Numbered from the stretch's first letter, positions 38,301 through 48,430 are shown. The stretch: 64,000 nucleotides of DNA from Thalassotalea psychrophila (GCF_031583595.1 NZ_CP134145.1:1302001-1366000), one strand, 5' to 3'. Notes: generated by a model from the letters alone, not told the origin. Translations and numbers: made by a program.

Positions 38301-40386
38301 TATTCTTGATTTTTCAAAAATTGAAGCGGGTAAACTTGAGTTGGAAAATGTTGATTTTCATCTTGAGGATGTCATGCATGATCTCTCAAATATTATTGGT
38401 ATACAAACTCACGAAAAAGGCTTGGAGTTACTGTTTAATATTTCAACCAATGTGCCAGTTTTTGTAAAAGGTGATCCACTTCGATTACATCAAATACTTG
38501 TTAACCTTGCAAGTAACGCAAGCAAGTTCACTCATCAGGGCCAAATTGTTATCTCGATTAAACTCGTTAGCTCTGCAGATGAAAGAGTTAAATTACGTTT
38601 TGCAGTACAAGATTCGGGTATAGGCATGAGTGATGAACAACAGAAAAAACTGTTTAAATCTTTCTCACAAGCTGATTCATCAACAACACGTAAATATGGC
38701 GGCACAGGACTAGGCCTTACTATCTGTAAAAATCTTGTTGAGATAATGGATGGAGATATATGGGTTGAAAGTGAGATTGGTAAAGGCAGTTGTTTCTTTT
38801 TTGATATCTACCTGAATTTACCTGAAGGTAAACTAGAGCAAAAATTTAGCAATGCACAAATGCAGATGCTGACCGATAAAAATGTATTAATCGTAGATGA
38901 TAATGCTATGGCTCTTGATGTATTAAGTAATATTATGAGCTCATTCAAATGTAATGTAACAACGGCTAGTAATGGCTTGGAGGCCATTGCGGTTGCGCAA
39001 GCTTATGAAGGTGAATTTGACTTTGCCATGATTGATTGGAAAATGCCGGGGCTTGATGGCATTGAAACAATTAATAAACTTAAAGATTTGGTTTCTGATA
39101 AAACCAAAAACTTTATTATGGTTACCGCTCATGGAGAGCAAGAGATAAAACAGCATGTAGATTCTATTGGTGAAAAATCAATAGACAGTTTTTTAGCAAA
39201 ACCGGTAACCGCATCATCAGTGTTTGATGAAATGATGCGCTTGATGGGACAATCTTATATTGCTACGACACGTAAAATTAAGAAAACAGATGAAATCAGA
39301 AAATATCAGCAAGCGTTAGCTGGCTGTAAAATATTGCTGGTTGAAGATAATGAACTTAATCAAGAGTTGGCAATAGAGTTGTTGAAACAGGCTAACATCA
39401 TGGTAGAACTTGCGCAAAATGGCGAGCAAGCAGTAGAAATGGTAAACACTCATCTTTACGACGGAGTGTTAATGGATTTACAGATGCCAATTATGGATGG
39501 ATATACTGCAACGGGTATAATTCGCCAAGATCACCCCAACTTAGCTATTATCGCCATGACTGCCAATGCAATGGCTGGTGATAAAGAAAAAGTTATTGAT
39601 GCTGGCATGAATGATCATATTGCCAAGCCTATTCATCTTGGAGAAATGTTTTCAACCATGCATCGCTGGTTTAAACCCTCAGGTTTATCCGCCAGTGAAA
39701 AACGAGCCGTTGAAGAGACCACTACTAACATAAACCACTCTAACAAAGCCATTAACGATATAGCTTCTGCTAATTTTTGTCATATAAATATAGAGGCTGG
39801 GCTTGCTATAAGTGGTGAAAACTCTGATCTCTATGTTCGTTTATTGAAAAAGTTTATGAGCAGCCAAAGTGATTTTTACATTAACTTTGGCGAAGTTTGG
39901 GCAGAAGGGCAACTTAAAGATGCGGTATTAATCGCCCACACCTTAAGAGGTACTGCAGGAAATATTGGTGCCACAGCTTTGCAACATCAAGCTGGGATCT
40001 TGGAAACTGCTTGCGCCAATCAAGCCGAAACTGAAGTTATTAGCACCGAGTTTCAGTTGTGCAGCCAAAAATTACAAAGTGTGATGTCTGAACTCATACA
40101 GTTTTTTGAACATCAAAATGTTGAAACACCTTCCAGTCTAGCTCGTTCACCTGTTGAAGAAGTATCCCTAGACAAATTGCAACCCAAGCTAATTGAATTA
40201 CTTTCTATGGTGAATGAATTTGATACAGATGCAAACGAGTTGGCTGAAAAAATTGCAGATGTCATATTTGATGTAATAATTAAAAAGCAGTTTGAAAAAA
40301 TTATAACAAGCATTGAAAGTTATGATTTTGACTTGGCGGCAGAGCAATTACGAGATTTTTTAAACACTCACGATATGGAAATTTAA
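35314..40386 (+). CDS. Hybrid sensor histidine kinase with periplasmic solute-binding domain
   Basis: 1690 residues. In order: signal peptide (1-27), bacterial solute-binding domain type 3 (about 30-265), membrane helices near 275-295 and 312-333, a second extracytoplasmic (Cache-like) domain (about 340-625), a helix near 628-650, two PAS domains (about 680-925), HisKA with His951 ([15 protein letters not shown]), ATPase domain, receiver 1 with Asp1241, receiver 2 with Asp1388, and an HPt domain with His1542 ([10 protein letters not shown]). It should run a full phosphorelay internally. Two extracellular sensor modules suggest it integrates a small molecule and a second cue. The stop codon abuts the HD-GYP gene. 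Confidence 0.9.
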   Translation: MNYLNKLITLLVTIISLLCCFTISANELSPELQAWAKANPKVAVGIDSELAPLDHVDENGIAIGIGAAYREQLNKVLPVQLMVKSATTFAKEYSAVQQHKLDALSLCARSDNRKGQVLFTTPIVTRKSILVVSTLSGITSISDIQATTKIGVVKAYSNFEHAKALVGDKNVIQVSDLVTGLEQMNLGQLDGFVTTSLNLIYAEREQDESRFRSIALDGFAPFELGFCVDTEKPELVEILNWGIEQLGEEAWQELQLDWSESFRKSQPEMDITKINYPLYLSILVALIFVSLVILKSRKYADEIANKFGTERFKAIYIMIIVLILTIVSVATTVFLKDFKKESLEKIEGVLELNQEIINDDLLNWYNSREQLVKGISRLGKFKRLVIQLNTSITNNDLKNEQLARDSLHDFFAARPSTTINSRDFNIISAGGINLFNNVEKLTGDISVLIAERPGIFNLVLGGKTMFFPAIRETDARKQTKALLYIAAPILDDTGKVIAVFALNFDPNKSFTSIFTRAKYGKTFDAYAIDGSGYLVSGSRFTKQLISLGKLSKNQSSILNVSLPNIEQNSIVQSTLLGSSGQNLTGYIDYRDHYVVGIWQWNEKFSLSTVVEIDFDESQQEYLQLRDLLISILVATALIIIALSAFMFIISRRANEINNRSKDELEAIVNERTKALARSESKNRTVLSSVADGIFGIDKNGRCVLFNESASQLLGYSEKEAIGQPHLTLFHHTNEDGSKHQTSESPIFNALLTQKVVHVPNNFFWHKDGHKVFVEYSVAPITSAGDELAAVIAFKDISERLKERERLDRILESAPITMLVVNKNDVIEQANATAERMLGFEVEQLIGKPLATIVPEHRRDEHHAFTNEYWQDPIIHRSGIDDGTLDMLTKSGQTIEVESVYTPVSLRGEELLIISIRDITQENMAKKALFEAKTLADDASKAKSDFLANMSHEIRTPMNAIIGMSHLALEYDLENKPRNYIQKVNKAAESLLGIINDILDFSKIEAGKLELENVDFHLEDVMHDLSNIIGIQTHEKGLELLFNISTNVPVFVKGDPLRLHQILVNLASNASKFTHQGQIVISIKLVSSADERVKLRFAVQDSGIGMSDEQQKKLFKSFSQADSSTTRKYGGTGLGLTICKNLVEIMDGDIWVESEIGKGSCFFFDIYLNLPEGKLEQKFSNAQMQMLTDKNVLIVDDNAMALDVLSNIMSSFKCNVTTASNGLEAIAVAQAYEGEFDFAMIDWKMPGLDGIETINKLKDLVSDKTKNFIMVTAHGEQEIKQHVDSIGEKSIDSFLAKPVTASSVFDEMMRLMGQSYIATTRKIKKTDEIRKYQQALAGCKILLVEDNELNQELAIELLKQANIMVELAQNGEQAVEMVNTHLYDGVLMDLQMPIMDGYTATGIIRQDHPNLAIIAMTANAMAGDKEKVIDAGMNDHIAKPIHLGEMFSTMHRWFKPSGLSASEKRAVEETTTNINHSNKAINDIASANFCHINIEAGLAISGENSDLYVRLLKKFMSSQSDFYINFGEVWAEGQLKDAVLIAHTLRGTAGNIGATALQHQAGILETACANQAETEVISTEFQLCSQKLQSVMSELIQFFEHQNVETPSSLARSPVEEVSLDKLQPKLIELLSMVNEFDTDANELAEKIADVIFDVIIKKQFEKIITSIESYDFDLAAEQLRDFLNTHDMEI

Positions 40387-41436
40387 ATGAGCGAACAAGC
40401 AACAGTGCTAGTGGTAGATGATAACTCCGACAATATAGACGTATTGAATGGAATTTTACGACCATTTTATAAAATTAAAGCAGCCCTAAATGGTGAACTA
40501 GCGTTAAAGATTGCCAACGGAAAACAAAAGCCCGATCTTATTTTATTAGATGTGATGATGCCAGGTATGGATGGCCATGAAGTTTGTCGTCGCTTAAAGG
40601 CAAGCCCTGTCACTTCTAATATTCCGGTTATTTTTGTGACGGCGAAAACTGAGATTGCCGATGAAGAAAGTGGCTTCGCTTTAGGGGCTGTTGATTATAT
40701 TACCAAGCCGGTAAGCGTGCCTATTGTACAAGCTCGAGTGAAAACCCAATTGGCGTTATATAACCAACAACGTGAATTAGAGAAAAAAGTTAAAGAAAGA
40801 ACCAAAGCATTGGAAAATACCCGTGCTCAAATCATTAGAAGATTAGGCCGTGCTGCAGAGTTTAAAGATAATGAAACTGGCATGCATGTCATTCGGATGA
40901 GTTACTATTCAAAATTTTTGGCCGATGAAATCAACGCCAACAGTGATTGGGCAGAATTGCTGTTTGATGCAGCACCTATGCATGATATTGGCAAAATAGG
41001 GATAGCTGATAATATTATATTAAAACCGAGTAAACTCAATGATGACGAATGGAAAGAAATGCAACGACATGTTGAATATGGCGCTGAAATCCTCGGTAAT
41101 GATGATTCACCTTTACTGTCGTTAGCCGTTGAAGTTTGTTTATATCACCATGAAAAATTTGATGGCAGCGGTTATCCGCATCAACTTAAAGGCAAGAATA
41201 TTCCATTAAGTGCTCGCATTGTCGCAATTGCTGATGTGTTTGATGCCTTAACATCAGAGCGACCCTACAAAGAAGCCTGGAGTATTGAGCAAGCTTTTAC
41301 CTATATAACCGAACAGTCTGGAAAGCACTTTGATCCTGATTTAATTGAACCATTTAAAAATTGCTTAGAGAGGATCAAAGAAGTTATGGTTAAATATGCC
41401 GATGAGCATGAACGTGCCACCTTCGGGAATATGTAG
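40387..41436 (+). CDS. Response regulator with HD-GYP cyclic-di-GMP phosphodiesterase domain
   Basis: 349 residues. Receiver 1-125 with Asp55 (LILLDVMMPG), short linker helix, HD-GYP domain (about 145-345) with His199-Asp200 (MHDIGKIG), HHEKFDGSGYP at 254-264 and DVFDALTSERPYKEAW. All metal and GYP residues appear intact, so it should hydrolyse cyclic di-GMP when phosphorylated. The ATG directly follows the hybrid kinase stop, so it is the likely output of that kinase. Confidence 0.92.
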   Translation: MSEQATVLVVDDNSDNIDVLNGILRPFYKIKAALNGELALKIANGKQKPDLILLDVMMPGMDGHEVCRRLKASPVTSNIPVIFVTAKTEIADEESGFALGAVDYITKPVSVPIVQARVKTQLALYNQQRELEKKVKERTKALENTRAQIIRRLGRAAEFKDNETGMHVIRMSYYSKFLADEINANSDWAELLFDAAPMHDIGKIGIADNIILKPSKLNDDEWKEMQRHVEYGAEILGNDDSPLLSLAVEVCLYHHEKFDGSGYPHQLKGKNIPLSARIVAIADVFDALTSERPYKEAWSIEQAFTYITEQSGKHFDPDLIEPFKNCLERIKEVMVKYADEHERATFGNM

Positions 41437-41537
41437 TAAAGCTAGCTAGAAATATAAGGATTTGTGGAAAATAAACGCCGTTTCTTCAGGGTTTTCATCA
41501 AAAGTTCATTTTTTTTTAATTTATTTTAACTTTTCTA

Positions 41538-41566
41538 TTGAAAAATAATTCAGCCCACCCCACTTA
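41538..41566 (+). promoter_or_regulatory. Sigma-32 heat-shock promoter of dnaK
   Basis: TTGAAA (41538-41543) and CCCCACTTA (41558-41566), 14 bp apart, match the RpoH consensus. The dnaK ATG is about 48 bases downstream. Confidence 0.8.
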
Positions 41567-41613
41567 TTGAATATCAAAGAATTATCTGAAATATTTTAAG
41601 TGGAGATCCTCAA

Positions 41614-43536
41614 ATGGGCAAAATTATTGGTATTGACCTTGGGACAACAAACTCATGTGTTGCTGTATTAGACGGCGATAGCGTACGTGTTATTGAAAAT
41701 GCTGAAGGGGATCGTACAACTCCTTCAATTATCGCATACACCGCAGAAGGCGAAACGTTAGTTGGTCAACCAGCAAAACGTCAATCAGTAACGAACCCTG
41801 AAAACACTTTATACGCAATTAAGCGTTTAATTGGTCGTCGTTTCGAAGATAAAGAAGTTCAACGTGATATCTCAATTATGCCATTTGGCATTGTTAAAGC
41901 TGACAATGGTGATGCTTGGGTTACAGCACGTGATAAAAACGTTGCTCCACCACAAGTTTCTGCTGAAGTTTTAGCAAAAATGAAAAAAACTGCAGAAGAC
42001 TACTTAGGTGAATCAGTAACTGAAGCTGTTATCACTGTTCCTGCATATTTCAACGATTCACAACGTCAAGCAACTAAAGATGCTGGTCGTATCGCTGGTC
42101 TTGATGTTAAACGTATTATCAACGAACCAACTGCTGCTGCACTTGCGTACGGTATGGACAAGCAAGAAGGCGATCGCGTAGTTGCTGTATATGACTTAGG
42201 TGGTGGTACATTCGATATCTCAATTATTGAAATTGATGAAGTTGAAGGTGAACACACATTTGAAGTACTTGCGACAAACGGTGATACACACTTAGGTGGT
42301 GAAGATTTCGATAACCGTTTAATCAACTACCTAGTAGCTGAATTCAAAAAAGACCAAGGTATGGACTTAACAACTGATCCACTAGCTATGCAACGCTTAA
42401 AAGAAGCTGCTGAAAAAGCTAAGTGTGAACTATCTTCTGCACAACAAACTGATGTTAACTTACCTTACATCACTGCAGATGCCTCAGGTCCTAAGCACAT
42501 GAACATTAAAGTTACTCGTGCGAAATTAGAATCTCTTGTTGAAGATATGGTTAAAGCTACTTTAGAGCCGTTAAAAACTGCTTTAGCAGATGCTGACTTA
42601 TCTACATCTGATATCACTGATGTGATCATGGTTGGTGGTCAAACACGTATGCCTATGGTTCAAGAAGCTGTTACTAACTTCTTCGGTAAAGAACCTCGTA
42701 AAGACGTAAACCCTGATGAAGCTGTAGCTTCTGGTGCAGCGGTACAAGCTGGTGTTTTATCTGGTGATGTAACAGACGTTCTTCTTCTTGACGTTACTCC
42801 TTTATCTCTTGGTATTGAGACAATGGGCGGCGTGATGACTAAAGTTATCGATAAGAACACTACTATCCCAACTAAGCAGTCACAAACGTTCTCAACAGCT
42901 GAAGATAACCAATCTGCTGTAACCGTGCATGTTGTGCAAGGTGAGCGTAAGCAAGCATCTTTAAACAAGTCTTTAGGTCAATTTAACCTTGAAGGTATCG
43001 ATGCTGCACCACGTGGTACACCGCAAATCGAAGTAACTTTTGATATTGATGCTGACGGTATCTTGCACGTAACTGCGAAAGATAAAAATACTGGTAAAGA
43101 GCAAAAAATTACCATTAAAGCTTCTTCTGGTTTATCTGATGATGAAGTAGAGCAAATGGTACGTGATGCAGAAGTTAACGCTGATGCTGATGCTAAATTT
43201 GAAGAGCTAGTTACTGCACGTAACCAAGCTGATGGTATGGTTCACGCAACTCGTACACAAATTACTGAAGCTGGTGATGATTTACCAACTGAAGATAAAG
43301 AGAAAATTGAAGCAGCTTTAACTGAACTTGAAGAGTCTCTTAAAGGCGATGACAAAGAAGCTATTGATGCCAAATCTCAAGCCGTAATTGAAGCGTCTGC
43401 AAAACTTATGGAAATTGCTCAAGCGAAAGCACAAGCTCAAGGCGGCGAAGCTCCTGAAGGTCAAGAGCAACAAGCTCAACCTGCAGACGACGTTGTAGAT
43501 GCTGAGTTTGAAGAAGTAAAAGACGATAAAAAATAA
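41614..43536 (+). CDS. dnaK: Molecular chaperone DnaK (Hsp70)
   Basis: 640 residues, the standard length. ATPase domain with [29 protein letters not shown] and [13 protein letters not shown]; substrate domain starting near 390 ([20 protein letters not shown]); helical lid and the DnaK tail [19 protein letters not shown] lies upstream of the ATG. Codon use looks strongly biased, as expected of a highly expressed gene. Followed by dnaJ after a small hairpin. Confidence 0.98.
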   Translation: MGKIIGIDLGTTNSCVAVLDGDSVRVIENAEGDRTTPSIIAYTAEGETLVGQPAKRQSVTNPENTLYAIKRLIGRRFEDKEVQRDISIMPFGIVKADNGDAWVTARDKNVAPPQVSAEVLAKMKKTAEDYLGESVTEAVITVPAYFNDSQRQATKDAGRIAGLDVKRIINEPTAAALAYGMDKQEGDRVVAVYDLGGGTFDISIIEIDEVEGEHTFEVLATNGDTHLGGEDFDNRLINYLVAEFKKDQGMDLTTDPLAMQRLKEAAEKAKCELSSAQQTDVNLPYITADASGPKHMNIKVTRAKLESLVEDMVKATLEPLKTALADADLSTSDITDVIMVGGQTRMPMVQEAVTNFFGKEPRKDVNPDEAVASGAAVQAGVLSGDVTDVLLLDVTPLSLGIETMGGVMTKVIDKNTTIPTKQSQTFSTAEDNQSAVTVHVVQGERKQASLNKSLGQFNLEGIDAAPRGTPQIEVTFDIDADGILHVTAKDKNTGKEQKITIKASSGLSDDEVEQMVRDAEVNADADAKFEELVTARNQADGMVHATRTQITEAGDDLPTEDKEKIEAALTELEESLKGDDKEAIDAKSQAVIEASAKLMEIAQAKAQAQGGEAPEGQEQQAQPADDVVDAEFEEVKDDKK

Positions 43537-43572
43537 TAGCTAACTAAGCACCGCTTAGATTAGATATTGAAT

Positions 43573-43609
43573 AGAGCGCTGCTACCTAAAAGGTTAGTCA
43601 GCGCTTTAT
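43573..43609 (+). terminator. Hairpin between dnaK and dnaJ (attenuator candidate)
   Basis: AGCGCTG and CAGCGCT pair, with an inner TACC / GGTA-like stem, followed by TTTATTG. The T-run is short, so partial termination would leave dnaJ expressed at a lower level than dnaK. Confidence 0.55.
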
Positions 43610-43645
43610 TGTTTGTAACAGACACCATTTAAAGTAAAGATAACT

Positions 43646-44788
43646 ATGTCAAAACGCGATTATTATGAAGTTCTAGGTTTGTCGAAAGACGCTGGTGAAC
43701 GTGAAATTAAAAAAGCCTATAAGCGCTTAGCAATGAAATTCCATCCTGACCGTACCAAAGGTGATAAGGATAAGGAAGAGCAATTTAAAGAAGTTAAAGA
43801 AGCTTACGAAATTTTAAATGATGATCAAAAGCGCGCCGCTTATGATCAATATGGCCATGCAGCTTTTGAACAAGGTGGTCACGGCGGTGGCGGTGGTGGA
43901 TTCGGCGGTGGTGGCTTTGGTGACCAATTCGGCGATATCTTTGGTGATATTTTTGGTGGCGGCGGTGGTCGAGGTGGTCAATCTCGAAATCGACGTGGTT
44001 CAGACTTACGCTATAACTTAGACATGAGCCTTGAAGAAGCTGTTAAAGGTAAAACTGTAGAGCTTAAAGTACCTACTTATGTAAACTGTGATCCTTGTAA
44101 GGGCAGCGGAGCTAAAAAAGGTACTTCAGCGAGTACTTGTTCAACTTGTCATGGTCATGGTCAAGTACAAATGCGTCAAGGTTTATTTGCTGTACAGCAA
44201 ACCTGTCCTACTTGTTCTGGTCGCGGTAAAGTGATCAAAGAGCCATGTACATCATGTCGTGGTCAAGGACGAGTAGAGAAAACCAAAACATTATCTGCTA
44301 AAGTTCCTGCAGGTGTTGATACTGGCGATAGAATTCGTTTATCTGGTGAAGGAGAAGCCGGTGAAATGGGCGCTCCAGCAGGTGATTTATACGTACAAGT
44401 TAATGTACGTGATCATGACATATTTGTACGTGATGAAAATAATTTGTATTGTGAAGTACCAATTAGCTTTACTACGGCGGGTCTTGGCGGTGATATTGAA
44501 GTACCGACACTAGATGGTAAAGTTAAACTTAAAATACCAAGCGAAACTCAAACGGGAAAAATGTTCCGTATGCGTGGCAAAGGTGTTAAATCAGTGCGCA
44601 GTTCTATTACCGGTGATTTAATGTGTAAAGTTGTCATTGAAACGCCAGTAAACTTGAAGACTGAACAGAAAGAATTACTAGAGCAATTACAAGCTAGTAT
44701 GGGTGAAGGTAAAGCCGCTGCTCATTTCCGTCCAAAAGAACAAGGTTTCTTTGATGGAGTTAAAAAATTCTTTGATGGTTTGAAATAA
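43646..44788 (+). CDS. dnaJ: Co-chaperone DnaJ (Hsp40)
   Basis: 380 residues. J domain 1-70 with the HPD motif at 33-35; Gly/Phe linker (about 76-115, rich in GGGG); four CxxCxGxG zinc repeats (about 147-210); C-terminal substrate domains. Stimulates DnaK ATP hydrolysis and hands over clients. The gene follows dnaK by 109 bp and ends with a strong terminator. Confidence 0.98.
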   Translation: MSKRDYYEVLGLSKDAGEREIKKAYKRLAMKFHPDRTKGDKDKEEQFKEVKEAYEILNDDQKRAAYDQYGHAAFEQGGHGGGGGGFGGGGFGDQFGDIFGDIFGGGGGRGGQSRNRRGSDLRYNLDMSLEEAVKGKTVELKVPTYVNCDPCKGSGAKKGTSASTCSTCHGHGQVQMRQGLFAVQQTCPTCSGRGKVIKEPCTSCRGQGRVEKTKTLSAKVPAGVDTGDRIRLSGEGEAGEMGAPAGDLYVQVNVRDHDIFVRDENNLYCEVPISFTTAGLGGDIEVPTLDGKVKLKIPSETQTGKMFRMRGKGVKSVRSSITGDLMCKVVIETPVNLKTEQKELLEQLQASMGEGKAAAHFRPKEQGFFDGVKKFFDGLK

Positions 44789-44811
44789 TACCTCGATTTG
44801 AATTGATATAT

Positions 44812-44841
44812 AAAAAAGGCTGCATTTGCAGCCTTTTTTTT
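44812..44841 (+). terminator. Terminator of dnaJ
   Basis: AAAAAAGGCTGCA-TT-TGCAGCCTTTTTT is a near-perfect stem with an eight-base T-run. Confidence 0.88.
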
Positions 44842-44845
44842 GTTT

Positions 44846-45017
44846 AGAAACAAGAAACAAGAAACGAGAAACGAGAGAGAAAGTGCAGTTCAGGTTGGCT
44901 CGAATATGTTCTGACGTAAATTCCATATGGAGTTTTCCACATGTAAGCATAAAAGCAGATTCTGAAACAAGTTCAAAAAGATCAGTAAGTTCTGAGTGCT
45001 CTTCGTTTCTCGTTTCT
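44846..45017. repeat. Heptanucleotide tract and inverted copy flanking about 120 bp
   Basis: The left end has four 7-bp units (AGAAACA twice, then AGAAACG twice, 44846-44873). The right end carries the inverse at 44999-45017 (CGTTTCTCGTTTCT, with one extra T nearby). The 120 bp between them have no gene. The arrangement resembles a small non-coding element with terminal inverted repeats, or a mirror pair of simple repeats. It fills most of the 326-bp gap before the Sel1 gene. Confidence 0.6.
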
Positions 45018-45114
45018 AGCCTCTCGTTTTTTAACTTATCTTTTCTAAAATAATATACCGTTATATTAGTAATTTAGACTATAATGAAAACACCAATTAT
45101 TAGGAGTTAACCGA

Positions 45115-45843
45115 ATGTTTTCTAATAAAAAATTCTTAGTATTAATATTCTTAATGGCAGCAGCAAATCCTGCATACTCTGGCTATGACGAAGCTTTAGA
45201 TATGATCAATAAAGGTGACTTTATTGAAGCCATAGAAGAATTAAAACCACTCGTTGAGTTAGGTTATCCACCGGCGTTATACCAACAAGCTACTCTTTAT
45301 GAAAATGGCCAAGGAGTACAAAGGGATCAGAGCAAGGCTTTTGAATTATACCAACGTGCTGCCGGTCGTGGCATCGCTGAAGCTCAGTTTGCTATTGCTC
45401 AAATGTACCTAGAAGGAAGAGGTTGTACCAAAGATACAACGCAAGGGTTCGAGTATACTCGCCGAGCCGCAGATAAGGGCCTAGCTGCAGCGCAGTATAA
45501 TTTAGCATTGATGTATCAAAAGGGCGAAGTTATTACCCAAAGTTATCGAAATGCGGCAATTTGGTATGAAGATGCCGCTATGCAAAATTTTGCCTTAGCA
45601 CAGTTTAATTTAGCATTACTATATTTTGATGGGTTGGGTGTTACTAAAGATATAGAAAAGTCTTATATTTGGAATCGGGTTGCGGCATTTAATGGTTATG
45701 ATCCTGCTGAAAAAAGCATGAATATGGACTCGAAAAGCCTATCACGTGAGCAAATTAAAAGTGCGCGTGAACGTGCCGATGAACTATATTTAAAAATTAG
45801 TCCTGACGAGCAAAATTATAAACCGTTTAGCTTTGAAGGTTAA
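45115..45843 (+). CDS. Secreted Sel1-repeat protein
   Basis: 242 residues with a signal peptide (about 1-22). Four or five Sel1/TPR-like repeats of about 36 residues run from about 24 to 200 (patterns such as ALYQQATLYENGQGVQRD, AQYNLALMYQKGEV, AQFNLALLYFDGLGVTKD). These alpha-alpha repeats bind partner proteins; it probably acts in the periplasm. GGAG lies before the ATG. Single-gene unit. Partner unknown. Confidence 0.85.
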   Translation: MFSNKKFLVLIFLMAAANPAYSGYDEALDMINKGDFIEAIEELKPLVELGYPPALYQQATLYENGQGVQRDQSKAFELYQRAAGRGIAEAQFAIAQMYLEGRGCTKDTTQGFEYTRRAADKGLAAAQYNLALMYQKGEVITQSYRNAAIWYEDAAMQNFALAQFNLALLYFDGLGVTKDIEKSYIWNRVAAFNGYDPAEKSMNMDSKSLSREQIKSARERADELYLKISPDEQNYKPFSFEG

Positions 45844-45857
45844 ACCGTAAGGGGCAA

Positions 45858-45917
45858 AAAAAACTAGGGTCAGAGTCAAGTTATTGAAGAATAACTTGAC
45901 TCTGACCCTAGTTTTTT
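45858..45917. repeat. Long perfect inverted repeat (28-bp arms, GAAG loop)
   Basis: The arms at 45858-45885 and 45890-45917 are perfectly complementary over 28 bp and contain CTAGGGTCAGAGTCAAG; the loop is GAAG. The ends supply A6 and T6, so it acts as a terminator in both directions between the convergent Sel1 and Lrp genes. A related inverted repeat is at 63409-63458. The GGGTCAGA core is reminiscent of REP-like elements. Confidence 0.88.
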
Positions 45918-45930
45918 GCTCTGAATTTTC

Positions 45931-46395
45931 TTAACTGAAATTAGGTATTGCTGAGCTTCTTGAATGCTCAAAAACTAATGCTGTTTCCACATTTGTAACC
46001 TCGTCACGAGAAGTGATCGCTTCAAACACAAAACGTCGTAAATGCTCGGTGTCTTTAACCGACATGTGAATATAAAAATCAAATGCTCCGCCCATATGAA
46101 ACATACTGACAATTTCAGGCAAAGGCAAAAGCTCATCGCGTAATAAATTTACGATCTGTTCTGAATAGGGCTGCACTTGGATGGCTGCCATTGCCTGTAT
46201 ATTGCCACCTATGGTGTTGTAATTTACGTCAATAAAAGAACCTTTAATTACTCCTGATGATTTTAAGCGTTTAACTCGCTCTAAACAGGTTGAAGGGGCT
46301 ATGCCTATTGCTGCAGCAAGATCTTTGTTGGTGATGTCAGCATCTTTGAATAACAAGGTTAATATTTGCAAGTCGACATCATCAAGCTTCTTCAT
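45931..46395 (-). CDS. Lrp/AsnC-family transcriptional regulator
   Basis: 154 residues: N-terminal helix-turn-helix (about 20-45, TNKDLAAAIGIAPSTCLERVKRL) and a C-terminal RAM/AsnC ligand domain (GAFDFYIHMSV). Forms octamers in the family and senses amino acids. By length and the FDFYIH segment it is a local Lrp-like regulator rather than global Lrp. The MITE copy at 46456 lies just upstream of its start, in the promoter region. Confidence 0.9.
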   Translation of the reverse strand: MKKLDDVDLQILTLLFKDADITNKDLAAAIGIAPSTCLERVKRLKSSGVIKGSFIDVNYNTIGGNIQAMAAIQVQPYSEQIVNLLRDELLPLPEIVSMFHMGGAFDFYIHMSVKDTEHLRRFVFEAITSRDEVTNVETALVFEHSRSSAIPNFS

Positions 46396-46455
46396 CGTTG
46401 GTTCTCTGTAAGTTGTTTTAATTAAGCTAACTATATCGTAAAGTTTGAAAAGGTT

Positions 46456-46616
46456 ATACCAATTCCATTAATTATGTGATCTACTTTTTAGTGAGGGGGA
46501 ATGGATAAATACAAGGCATAAATTTTTCTAAGTAGTTATTCTACTTAAAGATTTTATAACGCAGTAGTTATTTATTTTAACAAGTAAAATGAGCAGATAA
46601 TTAATGGACTTGGTAT
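46456..46616 (+). repeat. MITE-like element, copy 2 (161 bp)
   Basis: Starts ATACCAATTCCATTAATTAT and ends with its inverse, like the copy at 1845. The two copies are closely similar throughout, with scattered substitutions and small indels. It lies between the divergent Lrp-like gene and epmC and occupies about half of their 303-bp shared promoter region. Confidence 0.85.
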
Positions 46617-46698
46617 TTAATCACAATTAATTGTACTGATTTACCCGGTACTGTTTTATTGCTAAAATGCGAGCAATTATCGTTCATTAGCTATTTTC

Positions 46699-47283
46699 AT
46701 GAAGCACAACTACCAAGATTTAATTCATATCTTTGCCGAACAGTTTTCACTTACTGACAATACTCGCTTAGTAAAAGGTGATGACGAGCCGATCTACCTG
46801 CCAGCAGATGAACGCTATAGCTATCATCGGATTATTTTTGCTCATGGCTTTTATGCCAGTGCATTTCATGAAATTTCACATTGGTGCATAGCCGGAAAAA
46901 ATCGACGTTTACTCGAAGATTTTGGTTATTGGTACGCCCCTGACGGTCGCGATGCAAAACAACAAGAAAATTTTGAACAAGTTGAAATTAAACCACAAGC
47001 CATAGAATGGGCATTTTGTATTGCGAGTGGCTTCAACTTTAACGTTTCTGCCGACAACCTGTCTGGCATTGAAGTTGATAGGTTTGGCTTTCAATGTAAA
47101 GTATTTGAGCAAGTTATAAATTACTTAGAGTATGGTTTTCCCAAAAGCGCAAAGTTATTCATTGACGCGCTTATTGCTTTTTATCAGCCTGGTTTGATAT
47201 TAAATGCTGAAATGTTTGAGTTTAATAATCCCTTACACTTCACCAATACAACTGAAACTGTGTTGATGGAAGGTGTTATTTAA
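46699..47283 (+). CDS. epmC: Elongation factor P hydroxylase
   Basis: 194 residues. Hydroxylates the lysyl-lysine modification of EF-P in E. coli (YfcM). Strong family stretches: FAHGFYASAFHEISHWCIAG with the metal-binding H57-E-x-x-H61, and FGYWYAPDGRDAKQQ. The next gene begins one base after the stop. The neighbours yfcL and mnmC match the E. coli order around fabB. The partner genes epmA and epmB are not in the window. Confidence 0.93.
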   Translation: MKHNYQDLIHIFAEQFSLTDNTRLVKGDDEPIYLPADERYSYHRIIFAHGFYASAFHEISHWCIAGKNRRLLEDFGYWYAPDGRDAKQQENFEQVEIKPQAIEWAFCIASGFNFNVSADNLSGIEVDRFGFQCKVFEQVINYLEYGFPKSAKLFIDALIAFYQPGLILNAEMFEFNNPLHFTNTTETVLMEGVI

Positions 47284-47284
47284 T

Positions 47285-48430
47285 ATGACTAGCATGACAC
47301 AATTTAAATTAGGATTTTTAGTTAATCCTATTGCAGGTATAGGTGGAAGTGTCGCGCTAAAAGGAAGTGATGGCAAAGATACTGCTGAAACAGCGTTGCG
47401 CTTAGGAGCAGAACCCAAAGCTAACCTTAGAGCCAAACTCGCTTTAGAAGTGCTACTTCCATATAAAGACAAAATAATCATTTATACCGCTAATGACGAT
47501 ATGGGAGGAACTACAGCCAAAGAGTTAGGCTTTAATGTTGAGATCATATATCACTATGAAGACCCTCATTCGACACCTGCTGATACTGAGCAGCTAGTAA
47601 AAGCACTACAACTTAACGGTGTTGATTTGTTGTTATTTGCTGGTGGCGATGGTACAGCTCGCAATGTCTGTCATCAAGTTGATAGTTATTTCCCCGTTTT
47701 AGGTATTCCTGCAGGCTGTAAAATTCATTCTGGTGTATATGCTTTAACACCTAGTGCAGCGGGCAGAGTTGTTGAACTCATGGTAAATAATGAATTAGTT
47801 TCATTTACCGATGCCGATGTTATGGATATTGATGAAGCTGCATTTCGCACCGGTACTGTAAAAGCTAGGCGCTATGGTGAAATGCAAATTCCAAGCGAGT
47901 TACAGTATATCCAAGCAGTAAAATCCGGTGGCAAAGAGACCGATGAAATGGTACTGATGGACATTGCAGCTCATGTTATTGAACTTATGGATGAAGAGTT
48001 ATTTGTTATCGGATCCGGTTCAACTGTTGCCGCTGTTATGGAAGAACTTGCCATCGATAATACCTTACTAGGTGTTGATTTATTGCAAGAGCAAGAGTTG
48101 TTACACAGCGATGTTATTGAAAGTGAGTTATATCAAGTCGTGATAGACTCAGAATTACCGGTGAAATTAGTAATAACTGTTATTGGTGGCCAAGGTCATA
48201 TTTTTGGTCGGGGTAATCAACAGTTAAGTCCTCGGGTTATCCGCGCCATTGGTAAAGATAATATTATCGTCGTAGCCACCAAAAGCAAACTACAAGCGCT
48301 TAATCATAGGCCTCTAATTGTTGATACAGGAGAGCCGCAATTAGATAAAGAATTATCTGGCTTTATACCGGTAGTTACCGGTTTTCATGATCAAGTATTA
48401 TACCCAGTTGCAAGCCCAGGTTTAGAATAA
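47285..48430 (+). CDS. ATP-NAD kinase-like protein (COG3199 type)
   Basis: About 381 residues from the ATG at 47285 (an in-frame GTG at 47273 overlaps epmC). The N-terminus has LGFLVNPIAGIGG, and LLLFAGGDGTARNVC carries the GGDG motif shared by NAD and diacylglycerol kinases. Later stretches such as GVYALTPSAAG and TVIGGQGHIFGRGNQQLSP are typical of the COG3199 group, whose role is unsettled. It is distinct from the true nadK at 32412. Cotranscribed with epmC. Confidence 0.85.
   Translation: MTSMTQFKLGFLVNPIAGIGGSVALKGSDGKDTAETALRLGAEPKANLRAKLALEVLLPYKDKIIIYTANDDMGGTTAKELGFNVEIIYHYEDPHSTPADTEQLVKALQLNGVDLLLFAGGDGTARNVCHQVDSYFPVLGIPAGCKIHSGVYALTPSAAGRVVELMVNNELVSFTDADVMDIDEAAFRTGTVKARRYGEMQIPSELQYIQAVKSGGKETDEMVLMDIAAHVIELMDEELFVIGSGSTVAAVMEELAIDNTLLGVDLLQEQELLHSDVIESELYQVVIDSELPVKLVITVIGGQGHIFGRGNQQLSPRVIRAIGKDNIIVVATKSKLQALNHRPLIVDTGEPQLDKELSGFIPVVTGFHDQVLYPVASPGLE

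Noticed and set aside
43573..43609. Full terminator separating dnaK from dnaJ
   Set aside because: The stem is present but the T-run is broken (TTTATT) and dnaJ has no clear promoter of its own. Kept only as an attenuator candidate.
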